Notes under the pieces: generated by a model | The model's database searches: none | What the model was told of the DNA's origin: nothing | Seen by the model: only the letters and a program-made list of their open reading frames with translations | Assembly: GCF_003308995.1 (NCBI RefSeq) | Contig: NZ_QFFJ01000001.1 | Location: forward strand, 372,001-436,000 | From: Chitinophaga flava | Lineage (GTDB): Bacteria; Bacteroidota; Bacteroidia; Chitinophagales; Chitinophagaceae | Reading direction: 5' to 3' | Length of the DNA: 64,000 nt | Program-made: the position numbers and the translations under genes | Shown here: positions 51,392 to 61,003 of the stretch, in pieces | How positions within the stretch are numbered: the stretch's first letter is position 1 | Layout: each line of letters begins with the position of its first letter

Positions 51392-53200
51392 TTAGTACCC
51401 CGGGTTCTGCTTTAACAGTGATACTCCATCTTTCGCACTCAGATCGATCTGGCGTTGCGGAATGGGATAATATTTGTTACGGCTGCTGAAGTTGCCATTG
51501 ACCACATCAGACGTAATGGTTTTTTCGTAATTAAAATAACGGTTGATCTCTGTTTGTGCCAGGCCCCATCTAACAAGATCAAAGAAGCGGTGCCCTTCCA
51601 TGGCCAGTTCCAGCTTGCGTTCGAAGCGGATGGCCTTGAGAGCGAAATCCTTACCGGAAGCGGCGAAAGTCCCTGCCGGATAAGGGCTTACATGGTAGTT
51701 GGCCGCCGGTTCATTTGTATAACCACCCATAGGTTCGTTGGGGTCGATGTATTGTTTGACCCATCCAATGGGATTGGCAGCCCGTTCACGGACCATATTG
51801 ACATAGGCTTCTGCCTTGTTGAGATCACCGGTATTGGCCTGACATTCGGCAGCCATCAGCAGTACGTCAGCGAAACGTATGAGTATATAGTTAATCGCAT
51901 TTCCTGGTGCCCATCCGTTGCCATCATAGTATTTATCCTGGTTTACCTGCATATACACATTCTTCAGCGCGGCATAGGGGCCGCCGGACTGTTGATTGCG
52001 TACCCAGGTCATACCGGGATGAAGCCCCCAGTCGAGGAAAGGTATGCCACGGCGTCCTACTGTCCAGTCCAGGCGCGGATCAAGGTATCCATCATCCGGT
52101 GTGAAGGCAATAGTATCCGGAACACCCATATCATTTTTTACCGGATGCTGGTTAAAGGCATCGAGGTATGGCAGACCGTTATCATCGGTACGGAAAGAAT
52201 TAACCAGGTCCTGAGAAGGCTGATAGAAGCCACAGCAGCCAAAAGGGCTGTTGTAAGGATAGTTGAGCATTTCTCCCTGGTTGGCATTGCCGGTACCGCC
52301 AGAACCATCATTGGCACTGTATTGAATGGAGAATACCGCTTCTTTGTTGTTTTTGGTGAAAGCATCGAAATTATCGTGGAAATGCTCCATCAGCCCAAAC
52401 TTCACGCCTTTGGTGGTGACGCCGGAACTGATCACATCTTCCAGCAGTGGCATGGCAGCTGCGTATTTGCCCTGATACAACAGGGTTTTGGCCAGGTAAG
52501 CTACCGCAGCCCATTTGTTGGCACGGCCCACTTCACGCTGTGTTTCCGGAAGATGATCAGCAGCGTATTTAAAGTCCGCTTCTATCATCGGCCATATATC
52601 CTTATCATTAGGGACTTTGTAATCATTTACTACCAGCTTCTGGTAGTTGGCCGAATTTTCATCCACCCAGGGCACCTTGTCAAACATCTTCTTCAGATCT
52701 GAATAATAGTGTGCCCGCAGGAAACGTGCTTCTGCAGCGACTGCTGTCTTTTCATCAGCAGTCATGTCGGTTACATTGGTCAGCACATGGAGTGTAAAGT
52801 TACATCGGCGTATACCTTCATAATCCACTCTCCATTTATCATTAAAAAAGCCGTTGCTCGCATTGGTGGCGAATGTCACAATCTGCAGGATGGTGGCAGC
52901 ATCACTGGGATCACTTCCCTTATGGGCATCACCACCCGCCACGCTGCCATAGATCCAGTTATCAGGGGAAACGGCATAACCACTTCCACCTGAAAGATTC
53001 TTCATATCACCATTGGCAAAGTCCTGTCCGTCGAGGGCGCCATAGGCACCGACCAGCAGGGTATTTACACCTTTTTTATTGGTGATGTCGGTTTCCTGTA
53101 AAGAAGATTGAGGAGTACGTTCCAGGAAACTCTTGCTGCAGGAAACCAGCAGCAGCGCTGTCAATGAAACGCCGATCAGTTTATGATAAAATAATTTCAT
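51392..53200 (-). CDS. SusD/RagB-like outer-membrane lipoprotein (module 2)
   Basis: 602 residues from ATG 53200 (MKLFYHKLIGVSLTALLLVSC), a lipoprotein signal peptide with Cys 21; eight more in-frame residues from 53224 are less likely. SFLERTPQSSLQETDI, RFLRAHYYSDLKKMF, ILIRFADVLLMAAECQ and FERKLELAMEGHRFFDLVRWGL are signatures of the larger RagB/SusD group. It should capture substrate for the module-2 SusC. It lies 27 bases downstream of SusC. Confidence 0.93.
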   Translation of the reverse strand: MKLFYHKLIGVSLTALLLVSCSKSFLERTPQSSLQETDITNKKGVNTLLVGAYGALDGQDFANGDMKNLSGGSGYAVSPDNWIYGSVAGGDAHKGSDPSDAATILQIVTFATNASNGFFNDKWRVDYEGIRRCNFTLHVLTNVTDMTADEKTAVAAEARFLRAHYYSDLKKMFDKVPWVDENSANYQKLVVNDYKVPNDKDIWPMIEADFKYAADHLPETQREVGRANKWAAVAYLAKTLLYQGKYAAAMPLLEDVISSGVTTKGVKFGLMEHFHDNFDAFTKNNKEAVFSIQYSANDGSGGTGNANQGEMLNYPYNSPFGCCGFYQPSQDLVNSFRTDDNGLPYLDAFNQHPVKNDMGVPDTIAFTPDDGYLDPRLDWTVGRRGIPFLDWGLHPGMTWVRNQQSGGPYAALKNVYMQVNQDKYYDGNGWAPGNAINYILIRFADVLLMAAECQANTGDLNKAEAYVNMVRERAANPIGWVKQYIDPNEPMGGYTNEPAANYHVSPYPAGTFAASGKDFALKAIRFERKLELAMEGHRFFDLVRWGLAQTEINRYFNYEKTITSDVVNGNFSSRNKYYPIPQRQIDLSAKDGVSLLKQNPGY

Positions 53201-53227
53201 GATCATAACTTTTAAAATGAGCAACGA

Positions 53228-56200
53228 TTAAAAACCCAGGTTCACACCAATCAGGAACTGACGCTGATTAGGATAGGCACCTTCATCTACGCCGAAGTCG
53301 GTGATGTTGGAGCCTCCGATTTCAGGATCAATGCCGGAGTATCGGGTGATGGTGAACAGGTTGGCGGCCTGTACATATACTCTGAACTTCTGTATACGCA
53401 GGCGCGATAGTGCACCGGCAGGCAAGGTATAGCCCAGCTGCATGTTTTTGGCGCGGAGATAAGCTCCGTTTTCCACCATGTAGGAGTTGGGCACCCCTTG
53501 TGTGCTGACAGAGCCGTCCACCTCCTGTATAGGCGCTTTGGCGTTCTGATGATCTGGTCTCCAGGAATCATACAAGGCTGTTTTACTTTTAGCTCCTTCG
53601 AAAGAGGAGTAGAAATCACGCCACCAGCGCACATTGTTCCAGATCTGATTGCCATGGGTACCGAAGATGAAAATGCTGAAGTCAAAGTTTTTGTACACCA
53701 CACCGATATTGATGCCATAGGTAAAATCGGGGTTAGGATTGCCGAGGAAGGTGCGGTCATCGGGGGTGATACGTCCGTCGCCGTTGACATCTTTATAACG
53801 GAAACGCCCCATCGCAGCACCATCCTGGTAGAAAGCTTCCGGATCGTTGGTGGCCTTTTTTACTTTGTCATCAGCATCTGTAACTTCTTTAGCGCTGTTC
53901 CAGAAACCTACGATCTGATAACCGAAGAAAGAGGAAACCGGGTGTCCTACTGCATTCCGGATAATGTTGCTACCATCAAAACGGCGACTGTCGCCATCGA
54001 AGTAGTCTACTCCGTCGGCGATTTTGAGGATTTCATTTTTGTAAGTGGTGAGGGTACCGGTCACGTTTATTTTAAGTTGTCTGCCTAGTTCTTTATGCCA
54101 TCCGAGGGAGAAATCGAAGCCCTGATTTTTCATCCGGGCGATGTTGACAAAAGGCTGGGGAGCAGTACCGGCAAGGCCTGGCAGTTCAGGATTGTAGAGC
54201 AGGTCCCGGATGTCTTTGCGGTAGTAGTCTGCCGACAGTTCGAGCTGACCTTTAAAGAAGGCTGCGTCTATACCGAAGTTGGCGTTGATATCACTTTCCC
54301 ATTTGGCATCGGGGTTACCGATCTGTTTGCCGGCGAAACCGGCTGTGAGGCTGTTGCTGGTACCGGACAGGTCGTAGTAGGAAGAGCTGCGGTTGCCACC
54401 GTAGAGGAAGTAACCATTGTTGACGCTGAGGTTGAGTTGATTGCCCATGATACCCCATCCACCACGGAGTTTAAGGTCGCTGATCCAGGTGATATTTTTC
54501 ATGAATGCTTCCTGAGACAGGCGCCAGCCGGCAGTTACAGCCGGGAACCATCCGAAGCGGTTATTAATGAATTTAGAGGAGCCATCGCGGCGGATGGTGG
54601 CGCTGAGCAGATATTTATCCTGAAAGGAGTAGTCTACGCGGCCCAGCAGGGAGTATAAACCTTCCCGTTCGCGGTTGCTGTAATTGGTTTGTGTACCGGT
54701 ACCAGTACTGAGGTCCGGGAAGTTGGGATCGAAAGTGAAATAGTCTTTGGTTGTGCCACCTACAGCTCTTCTGCGGCTATCGAAGGCTTCAGTGCCGGCT
54801 ACTATTTTCAGGTCGTGGGTATTATTAAAACGTTGATGATAGGTCAGCGTATTGGTCCATGTCCAGCTATGACCGTTGGTAGATCCTTCGGTATAGGAGT
54901 TAGCGGTAGCATTTTCCTTGTTTTCGTACTGAGGATACGTGAAGGAGTGGGACCACCCCGAATAGACCTCTCCTCCGAAACTGGTGCGGAAGGTGAGGTA
55001 TTTGAGGAAGTCCACTTCTCCATAGATGTTACCAAACAAACGGGTGTTAAGGCCTTTGTTGTTGCGCGTGCGGGCCTGGATGGCTACCGGATTCTGGGCA
55101 TCACCGAGGGCATCACCCCAGGAGCCGGCGTAGTTGCCTTTGATATCATACACCGGGATGATGCTTTGTTCGCGGATAGCATGTCCAATGGCCGCATCGG
55201 CGCTGTTGATTTCCACTGCAGGGTTTTCCGTCATCGAGAAAGCGAGATTTTCCCCAACTCTGATACGGTCTGTAATGTTGTACTGGGTGTTGGAACGGAT
55301 GGTATATCTTTTCAGATAAGTGTTCATCAACGTTCCCTGCTGATTAAAATAATTGAGGGAAAAGAGATAGTTGCCCCGGTCTCCACCGCCGCTTACAGCT
55401 ACGTTATGGCTGGTGATAGGCGCAGGTTGGAATATTTCGTGATACCAATCAGTGCCGGCTTTGTTGGCACGAGCGATACGATAGAATTTTTTATAGTCTC
55501 CCAGGTCAGTGAAGCTGGGGTTGACATAGTATTTGGAGGGATCTACGGCGGGGTCGCCTTCTTTGGCGCCATCCGGTGTGATATAGTCGGGTATGACAGG
55601 CGCGCTGCCTCCTCCATACTGAGGAGTGGTAGGGTCCAGGCCGGAATTTTTATAGGCCATCCAGCGGAGCTGGGCTTGTTCAGTAGGATCGAGTGTGTTC
55701 CATACATTTCCTTTTTTGGGATATTGGCGGCCGTAGTATCCATCATAGTGAACGGATATTTTACCGGTGCCTCTGCGGGTAGTGATAACGATCACACCGT
55801 TTGAAGCACGGGCACCGTAGATAGAGGCAGCGCCAGCATCTTTTAATACCTGTAGAGAGGCCACATCGTTGGGGTTGAGATCAGCGATATCGGTAGTAGG
55901 CACACCATCTACTACATAGAGAGGTGAGTTGGCGCCGAAGGTATTGACACCGCGGATCCTGATCTGTGGCGCTTCTCCTGGCTGACCGGAACCAATGACA
56001 GTAACACCTGAAGCCTGGCCCTGCAGTTGTTCTGTTACCTGGGCTGAGGGTTGTTTGATCAGGTTATCTATATTGACCACCGCAACTGATCCGGTGAGGT
56101 CTTTTTTCTTCTGGGTGGTATAGCCGGTAACCACAATCTCGTTAAGAGCGCTGGCGCCTTCCCTGAGGACAAAGTTAACCAGCGCCCTATCGCCAACGGC

Positions 56201-56767
56201 TATACGTTGTGTTTCATAACCGATGAAAGTCACCTCCAGCTGGTCGTTACTATTACCGGGCACTGCGAGGGAATACGTACCTTCTGCGTTGGTAACAGTG
56301 CCGATACTGGTACCGGGGACTCTAACGGTTACGCCTACCATAGGGTTGCCTTTTTCATCCTTTACAGTACCTTTTACAGGGCGTTGCTGCAGTAAGGAGG
56401 CGGGACCGGCCGGTATTGCCACTACGTTTTTTTCAGTGACCATATAAAAATGGTCCCTTAGTTTTTCGAAATGGAGGTTCAGGGGTGTGAGCACTTTAAG
56501 GAGTGCTTCTTCTGGTGAATGACAGCCGGTGATAGACACCTGTACCTTTCTGCTTTTTACCAGGTTGCTTTTGTAGGCGATAGAGACACTGAAACGTTCT
56601 TCTATCAGGTGCAGTACATTTTTTAAAGAAGATTCATCAGGCTGTGCGTTATCGTTGTTGAGGGGAATCCTGCCCCGGTTGCTTGCCATATCCTGGGCCG
56701 CAACCGATTGAAACAGAAAATACAGGGCTAATGCGGGCATCAGCGCCACACGTAAACCTCTTTTCAT
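53228..56767 (-). CDS. SusC/RagA-type TonB-dependent transporter with STN domain (module 2)
   Basis: 1179 residues. Signal peptide MKRGLRVALMPALALYFLFQ; STN domain about residues 45-115 (LIEERFSVSIAYKSN, CHSPEEALLKVLTPL); carboxypeptidase-regulatory-like domain with GTVKDEKGNPMVGVTVRVPG; plug with NEIVVTGYTTQKKKDLTGSV, VDGVPTTDI and LQVLKDAGAASIYGARASNGV; barrel ending FLIGVNLGF. The TTQKKKDLTGSV and YGARASNGV phrases are classical for SusC. Substrate is unknown; no carbohydrate-active enzyme gene is adjacent. FecR lies 69 bases upstream. Confidence 0.94.
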   Translation of the reverse strand: MKRGLRVALMPALALYFLFQSVAAQDMASNRGRIPLNNDNAQPDESSLKNVLHLIEERFSVSIAYKSNLVKSRKVQVSITGCHSPEEALLKVLTPLNLHFEKLRDHFYMVTEKNVVAIPAGPASLLQQRPVKGTVKDEKGNPMVGVTVRVPGTSIGTVTNAEGTYSLAVPGNSNDQLEVTFIGYETQRIAVGDRALVNFVLREGASALNEIVVTGYTTQKKKDLTGSVAVVNIDNLIKQPSAQVTEQLQGQASGVTVIGSGQPGEAPQIRIRGVNTFGANSPLYVVDGVPTTDIADLNPNDVASLQVLKDAGAASIYGARASNGVIVITTRRGTGKISVHYDGYYGRQYPKKGNVWNTLDPTEQAQLRWMAYKNSGLDPTTPQYGGGSAPVIPDYITPDGAKEGDPAVDPSKYYVNPSFTDLGDYKKFYRIARANKAGTDWYHEIFQPAPITSHNVAVSGGGDRGNYLFSLNYFNQQGTLMNTYLKRYTIRSNTQYNITDRIRVGENLAFSMTENPAVEINSADAAIGHAIREQSIIPVYDIKGNYAGSWGDALGDAQNPVAIQARTRNNKGLNTRLFGNIYGEVDFLKYLTFRTSFGGEVYSGWSHSFTYPQYENKENATANSYTEGSTNGHSWTWTNTLTYHQRFNNTHDLKIVAGTEAFDSRRRAVGGTTKDYFTFDPNFPDLSTGTGTQTNYSNREREGLYSLLGRVDYSFQDKYLLSATIRRDGSSKFINNRFGWFPAVTAGWRLSQEAFMKNITWISDLKLRGGWGIMGNQLNLSVNNGYFLYGGNRSSSYYDLSGTSNSLTAGFAGKQIGNPDAKWESDINANFGIDAAFFKGQLELSADYYRKDIRDLLYNPELPGLAGTAPQPFVNIARMKNQGFDFSLGWHKELGRQLKINVTGTLTTYKNEILKIADGVDYFDGDSRRFDGSNIIRNAVGHPVSSFFGYQIVGFWNSAKEVTDADDKVKKATNDPEAFYQDGAAMGRFRYKDVNGDGRITPDDRTFLGNPNPDFTYGINIGVVYKNFDFSIFIFGTHGNQIWNNVRWWRDFYSSFEGAKSKTALYDSWRPDHQNAKAPIQEVDGSVSTQGVPNSYMVENGAYLRAKNMQLGYTLPAGALSRLRIQKFRVYVQAANLFTITRYSGIDPEIGGSNITDFGVDEGAYPNQRQFLIGVNLGF

Positions 56768-56836
56768 GAGAACGGGTTTTAACGATTAATAATGAAACTT
56801 GTTACGACAAAAGGTGGCCTGCCTTTCTACGTGGTA

Positions 56837-57868
56837 TTACTTTTTTTGAATCCAGACTTCGTCGCCTTTTTGGTTGAATTGCATACGGAAAACCTTTTCC
56901 AGCTGTACCAGCATGGTATCAGCATTGTATATGATAGGCATAGAACCCGAAACTTTATACCTGAGCAGCTGCGTATCGCGCGCGATCATGGTTTTACCGA
57001 AGACCTGCTGCATAAAAGCGGCAGCATCAGCGAGTGAGTAGTCTTCCATGATGAGACGTCCGGTATGCCAGGAGGTGAACCGATCGGCGTTGACGCTGCT
57101 TTTGGTGAAATCACCGTCCTGCTTGTTGTATCGCAGTATCTCCCCTGGTTGCAGTCGCATAGAAGTACTTTTACCTGCAAGGCTATCTTCTATATTGAGC
57201 TGGATACTGCCTTGCTGCAGCACTACTACCACTTCCTTTCCGGCACTGTTGACATTAAACTGTGTGCCCAGCACTTCCACACTTACATTATCGTAGGTAT
57301 GGACAATAAATTTCCGATGCGAGGCGCTGTGTTTTACGTGGAAAAAAGCCTCTCCATCGAGCCAGACCTCACGCACTTCCGGATGACCGGCAGCATAGAG
57401 CAGGCGGGAATGCGCGTTGAGCGTCACTTCTGAGCTATCAGGCAACATCAGGTGTTTTACTTCACCGAGCCTGGTATGGGAGCTAACGATCATGGTGTTA
57501 GCACTACCCTTCCACCACCACCATCCTCCGGACAACAACATGCCCAGCAGCAATACAGCCGCATACTTCCAGAACTGCCACCAGTTGACCTTTGTGCGCG
57601 CCTGTTGCAGCGGTACCTCTTCCTCCAGCCCTTCACATACGGCCTCCCATAGCTGTTCCTTTTCACTGACAGAGAGGCGGTATGGCTTGAAGCCTATGCT
57701 CTGCACCAGTTTCCGGGCTTCCCGGACGTCGTTTCCCTTTTCAGGATACTGTAGCAACCATCTTTTCCAGAAAACATTTCTGGTCTCCGGCTGTAGTACC
57801 CATTGCTGAAAATCTTCGTCCAGCGCCAAATCACGGGCGGTGTATGATAAATAGTTTTTACGGGCCAA
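56837..57868 (-). CDS. FecR-type membrane anti-sigma factor (module 2)
   Basis: 343 residues. Cytoplasmic N-terminal part (FQQWVLQPETRNVFWKRWL), membrane helix near 112-125 within YAAVLLLGMLLSGGWWWW, then the FecR domain with VKHLMLPDSSEVTLNAHS and WLDGEAFFHV, and a DUF4974-like tail with MEDYSLADAAAFMQQVFG. It transmits the SusC signal to the sigma factor encoded upstream. It is spaced 65 bases from that gene. Confidence 0.93.
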   Translation of the reverse strand: MARKNYLSYTARDLALDEDFQQWVLQPETRNVFWKRWLLQYPEKGNDVREARKLVQSIGFKPYRLSVSEKEQLWEAVCEGLEEEVPLQQARTKVNWWQFWKYAAVLLLGMLLSGGWWWWKGSANTMIVSSHTRLGEVKHLMLPDSSEVTLNAHSRLLYAAGHPEVREVWLDGEAFFHVKHSASHRKFIVHTYDNVSVEVLGTQFNVNSAGKEVVVVLQQGSIQLNIEDSLAGKSTSMRLQPGEILRYNKQDGDFTKSSVNADRFTSWHTGRLIMEDYSLADAAAFMQQVFGKTMIARDTQLLRYKVSGSMPIIYNADTMLVQLEKVFRMQFNQKGDEVWIQKK

Positions 57869-57933
57869 GTGGCGTCTTTTTAAGAAAGAGCAGGTATCGG
57901 GTTAAATCTCATCACTTTTTTTAAAGTTTTTTT

Positions 57934-58545
57934 TCATCTCCCTAAAAACAACAGCAGCAATGGGAAAGGAAGATTCTTCTTCAGAATGCCAATAGCTTTG
58001 GAGATAGTATTATACACAGAATCCACCTGCATAGACATAATGCCTGCCACTTCGTTGTAACTGAGGTTCTGGTAAAAACGGAGGTAGATGGCTTCCCGCT
58101 GGCGGCGGGTAAGCTGGGCCAGGGCTTGTTGCAGGAGTTTCTTTTGTTCGGCGGCTGTTTCTTCCAGGATCAGTTTATTTTCCTGCGGAGTAGTAAATTC
58201 AAACTCAAAGGCCTCCCAGGAATCGCGGTGCAGCGACCTGCGGTCCTTCTGCAGAGAACGCAACAGACGTCTGCGCAGGCTGCTGATCAGATAATAACGG
58301 ATATGCTGTATCCTGGTAGTTAAATGCTCCCGGCTGAGCCAGAGGTCCTGAAATAAATCCTGGATGCAGTCCTTTACCCTTTCCTGGTCACGGCAGAAAT
58401 GCATACCATAATGATAGAGATGATCTATATGGGTCTCATATATTTCGGCAAAGGCGTGGCGATCTCCCTCCAATAGTCTTCCCCAAAGTGAGGAATGGGA
58501 AGGCACCACTTTCAGGTTTGCACGTACTGCTTTCCCCGTGTTCAT
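57934..58545 (-). CDS. ECF RNA polymerase sigma factor (module 2)
   Basis: 203 residues from ATG 58545 (MNTGKAVRANL); an in-frame ATG at 58578 is possible but gives an unusual leader. Region 2 (DCIQDLFQDLWLSREHL and IRYYLISSLRRRLLRSL) and region 4 (ALAQLTRRQREAIYLRFYQNLSYNEVAGIMSM with the helix-turn-helix) are complete. Codirectional with FecR, SusC and SusD, in contrast to module 1. It should activate the downstream genes on release from FecR. Confidence 0.92.
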   Translation of the reverse strand: MNTGKAVRANLKVVPSHSSLWGRLLEGDRHAFAEIYETHIDHLYHYGMHFCRDQERVKDCIQDLFQDLWLSREHLTTRIQHIRYYLISSLRRRLLRSLQKDRRSLHRDSWEAFEFEFTTPQENKLILEETAAEQKKLLQQALAQLTRRQREAIYLRFYQNLSYNEVAGIMSMQVDSVYNTISKAIGILKKNLPFPLLLLFLGR

Positions 58546-58642
58546 ACAATTTTGGTTGAGTTGGATAAAGCTGTGCAATTATTCTGACAAATACAAATAT
58601 TTTTTGGTACGGGATATGTGCCCGTTCATTTAAAATATATCC

Positions 58643-58801
58643 ATGAAACGGTACTCCTATCTTTTGATTTCTTTATTGCTGAGCAGCTGCAGTATTATTG
58701 GTGGTATCTTTAAAGCCGGCATATGGACGGGGATATTTATTGTAGCATTGGTCGTTATTCTGATTATATTTTTGATATCGAGAGGATCGAGGAGGGATTA
58801 G
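58643..58801 (+). CDS. Small membrane lipoprotein-like protein
   Basis: 52 residues: MKRYSYLLISLLLSSC is a lipoprotein signal sequence with Cys 16, followed by IIGGIFKAGIWTGIFIV and one membrane helix, and a basic C-terminus (SRGSRRD). Similar tiny proteins are common in Bacteroidota and are sometimes misnamed as cytidylyltransferase fragments. Function is unknown. It is divergent from the module-2 sigma gene and ends before the bidirectional hairpin at 58838. Confidence 0.6.
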   Translation: MKRYSYLLISLLLSSCSIIGGIFKAGIWTGIFIVALVVILIIFLISRGSRRD

Positions 58802-58837
58802 ATTCTTTTATGCCCTCTTTATATACTTTCCTAAGAA

Positions 58838-58877
58838 AACAAAGCCCGATACTACACTACATAGTCCGGGCTTTGTT
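58838..58877. terminator. Bidirectional hairpin terminator
   Basis: Arms 58838-58848 (AACAAAGCCCG) and 58867-58877 are exact complements over 11 bases. It separates the 52-residue protein gene from the minus-strand gene at 58920 and could end both transcripts. Confidence 0.75.
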
Positions 58878-58919
58878 ATACGTTTAAGATATTAGGAATA
58901 GGCTATGTTCATAGCCCAG

Positions 58920-59258
58920 TTAAACCTCGCTTTCTATATCCTCATAAGATTTCACCTTTGAGTAAACTGTTTCAATTGTTCCAATTTTACAAAAAGCACT
59001 TTCATAGTATCCATCTCTGATTATCTGAGATATCGCTTCTTTTATTGTTTCTTTGTTTAAGTCTCTAACCACTACCATATCCGAAGACCAGAAATAAATC
59101 CCACCACTATTCTTCATGAGCATCTCAAGATTGGAGATAGTAAAAACCGCAATAAAAAAAACACCGCCATCCGGGAAAATAATATTCACATCCAGATTAT
59201 CATTTAATACATCATCAACATTATAAAATGCAGGAAATATAACTTTAAAGTCACTCAT
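58920..59258 (-). CDS. Hypothetical soluble protein, possible immunity protein of a decayed RHS locus
   Basis: 112 residues, acidic and without a signal peptide or helix across the membrane. The phrases VFTISNLEMLMKNSGGIYFW, MVVVRDL and IRDGYYESAFCKI resemble immunity proteins that follow RHS/polymorphic toxins in Bacteroidota, but I recall the pattern only roughly. It lies 69 bases downstream of an RHS remnant, in the same direction. If that link is right the toxin part has been lost and the immunity gene retained. Confidence 0.45.
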   Translation of the reverse strand: MSDFKVIFPAFYNVDDVLNDNLDVNIIFPDGGVFFIAVFTISNLEMLMKNSGGIYFWSSDMVVVRDLNKETIKEAISQIIRDGYYESAFCKIGTIETVYSKVKSYEDIESEV

Positions 59259-59327
59259 ACTAATATATTTCTATAAGTCGATTAATTACCTCTTGTTGAT
59301 TATTTTTATTGGAATACCCTAATATTT

Positions 59328-59853
59328 CTATTCCCTGTAGAATGTTCCTAAAATAGGATTCATATTACCCAATCTCACTTGCTCCAGCATAGCATCCTGC
59401 GAAAATGCCAGGCCAAAGCTTACAGTAGCTAGTGTATTCCCAATGCCAAAGCTCACTCCTACATTGTAAGACTGGGTTTCCCCACCCTCCCAAAAATCTC
59501 CTCTCACCTGTGATTCATTAAACCAATCATCCGGATAGCCGTTTACGTTACGAGTGATATCTCCCGGATTAAGGGTCCAACCTAATCCCGCCCAGCTGGC
59601 ATCTTCACCTGGCTGAATACCGGCATGATAGGATAACGCCAACGGATATCCGCCCTCGGGTCCGGGCACTTCCAATAAGGGTAAATTGTAGGTAAAGTCG
59701 CCCGTTTGCAGATTTACCATATCGGTGGTATCTACCGGTTCAAAAGTGGTGGCCTCGGGCGCCGTAGAGCCAGAGGTCAATGCATAGGCAGCGATTGGAA
59801 ATCCAATCTGGAATAGTAGCGCTGAAAGGAAAAACAGCGCGAGATAGTTTCAT
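59328..59853 (-). pseudogene. Remnant of an RHS/YD-repeat protein gene (N-terminal part)
   Basis: From the Ala-Leu-Thr just before MTSGSTAPEATT, the frame encodes VNLQTGDFTYNLPLLEVPG, YPLALSYHAGI, SWAGLGWTLNPGDITRNVNG and PDDW, the N-terminal SpvB-like region of giant RHS proteins, and then stops after about 150 residues (FYRE). A signal peptide (YLALFFLSALLFQIGFPIAA) is readable just upstream, but the only ATG (59851-59853) is out of frame with it: a one- or two-base loss after ATGAAA. Both a frameshift at the start and the missing 2000-residue body mark it as decayed. Confidence 0.8.
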
Positions 59854-60099
59854 CGTATAGGATCAGTTTCGAACTTATTGCGTCGACACAGAGATAGGTG
59901 AATTAAAAATGCTATCTAGTACAAGAACTTTAAATATCAATTAATTGCATACAAAAACAAAAATATATAATTGAAATCAAATACACAATTTTCAAAAAAT
60001 TCAGAAACTTATTGAAGGTTTAACGTTCATAAAGAATCTGTTAAATCAACTTTTTCAAAAAAAATTACACATTTTATTTTTCTAAATGAAAAAAATGTC

Positions 60100-60107
60100 T
60101 ACTTTTG
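60100..60107 (+). promoter_or_regulatory. Promoter -7 element of the tRNA gene
   Basis: TACTTTTG matches TAnnTTTG and lies 36 bases before the mature tRNA 5' end; TTTT is present at the -33 spacing. Confidence 0.6.
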
Positions 60108-60143
60108 CATCCCCGTCAAACGGGAAACACCGGAAAAAAGTTT

Positions 60144-60217
60144 CGGGACGTAGCGCAGCCCGGTAGCGCACTTGCATGGGGTGCAAGGGGTCGCTAGTTC
60201 GAATCTAGTCGTCCCGA
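60144..60217 (+). tRNA. tRNA-Pro (anticodon GGG)
   Basis: A 74-base cloverleaf. The acceptor stem CGGGACG pairs with CGTCCCG (60210-60216) and is followed by discriminator A. The D arm has GCGC/GCGC, the anticodon stem is CTTGC/GCAAG with loop ATGGGGT, so the anticodon is GGG (Pro). The T arm CTAG with TTCGAAT and CTAGT is canonical. No CCA is encoded. A factor-independent terminator follows directly. Confidence 0.95.
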
Positions 60218-60227
60218 CTTAAAAATC

Positions 60228-60260
60228 AAGCCTTTATGGATAAATCCGTAAAGGCTTTTT
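60228..60260 (+). terminator. Intrinsic terminator after tRNA-Pro
   Basis: A hairpin AAGCCTTTATGGA / TCCGTAAAGGCTT with one G-U pair, followed by a run of T. It ends the tRNA transcript. Confidence 0.85.
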
Positions 60261-60571
60261 TTATTAGGTAAAACCTGGGTAAAACTTGAAACCAATTTCT
60301 GTAATCATTATCAATTTCAAGCAAGATTCCCAAAGGCATGTTTTATACCCTCACCGAATCCCCCACTGCAGCGTCTGCATTAACGCTCTTGATAAGTTTT
60401 TCTATTCCGAATACCTTTACCTTTATTGCAACGCATATATGCAGAAATTGCCAATAACCCAACAGCCCAACCATTCAGGAACGCCAACTGCTTAACAGAA
60501 ATTTTGATTACCCGCCACTCAACGCTATCAATTAGTATCATTTTTTCACGTTTCAAAAACCCTCTTTAACC

Positions 60572-61003
60572 ATGAAAAAGTTTATTTCAATCCTCATACT
60601 TCTTCCCATCCTCATCCTTAGTAGCAGCTTTAAAGAATCAAAGCGGAACGGAGACTACCAGGTTTTTGTTGAAAATAACACCTCTCAAATAATGCAATTG
60701 ACCATTGATATCAAGAATGGAACAGGAACTGGTGCTAAAACAATTTTCCACTTCGTTTATACCGTTCGTCCGATGGATGTGGCACTCACCCCGGTTTTCC
60801 CGGGATATGACATCTTTGGCGTGGAGATAACCTGGACTACACCCAATCCAGCGAATACATACATTAAATATGTCGATGCAAAAGGACAAGACATATATAT
60901 GCCATGTTATTACATGGGAAATACAGCAAGAGGCAGCGTTGGCAGCCCTATCTACACTCCCGGTTTTCTTAGACTAACCATCGGTAATCAATCATTTTGC
61001 TAA
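60572..61003 (+). CDS. Small secreted protein of unknown function
   Basis: 143 residues. Signal peptide MKKFISILILLPILILSSS with a likely cut near residue 20. The mature part is beta-rich, with NNTSQIMQLTIDI and HFVYTVRPMDVAL, and ends in GNQSFC. Two cysteines (in YMPCYYMG and at the C-terminus) could form a disulfide. Family not recognised. It is convergent with the minus-strand gene at 61188, with a strong hairpin between them. Confidence 0.6.
   Translation: MKKFISILILLPILILSSSFKESKRNGDYQVFVENNTSQIMQLTIDIKNGTGTGAKTIFHFVYTVRPMDVALTPVFPGYDIFGVEITWTTPNPANTYIKYVDAKGQDIYMPCYYMGNTARGSVGSPIYTPGFLRLTIGNQSFC

Noticed and set aside
54689..55804. Long plus-strand frame (371 codons) opposite module-2 SusC
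   Set aside because: Antisense shadow of a complete SusC gene.
59854..60143. Possible attachment site or integrase remnant beside tRNA-Pro
   Set aside because: I found no integrase-like frame and no duplicated tRNA 3' end in the window; the stretch is only AT-rich.
60286..60495. Plus-strand frame of 69 codons after the tRNA
   Set aside because: Low-complexity composition with no homologous motif, no ribosome-binding site, and no supporting context.
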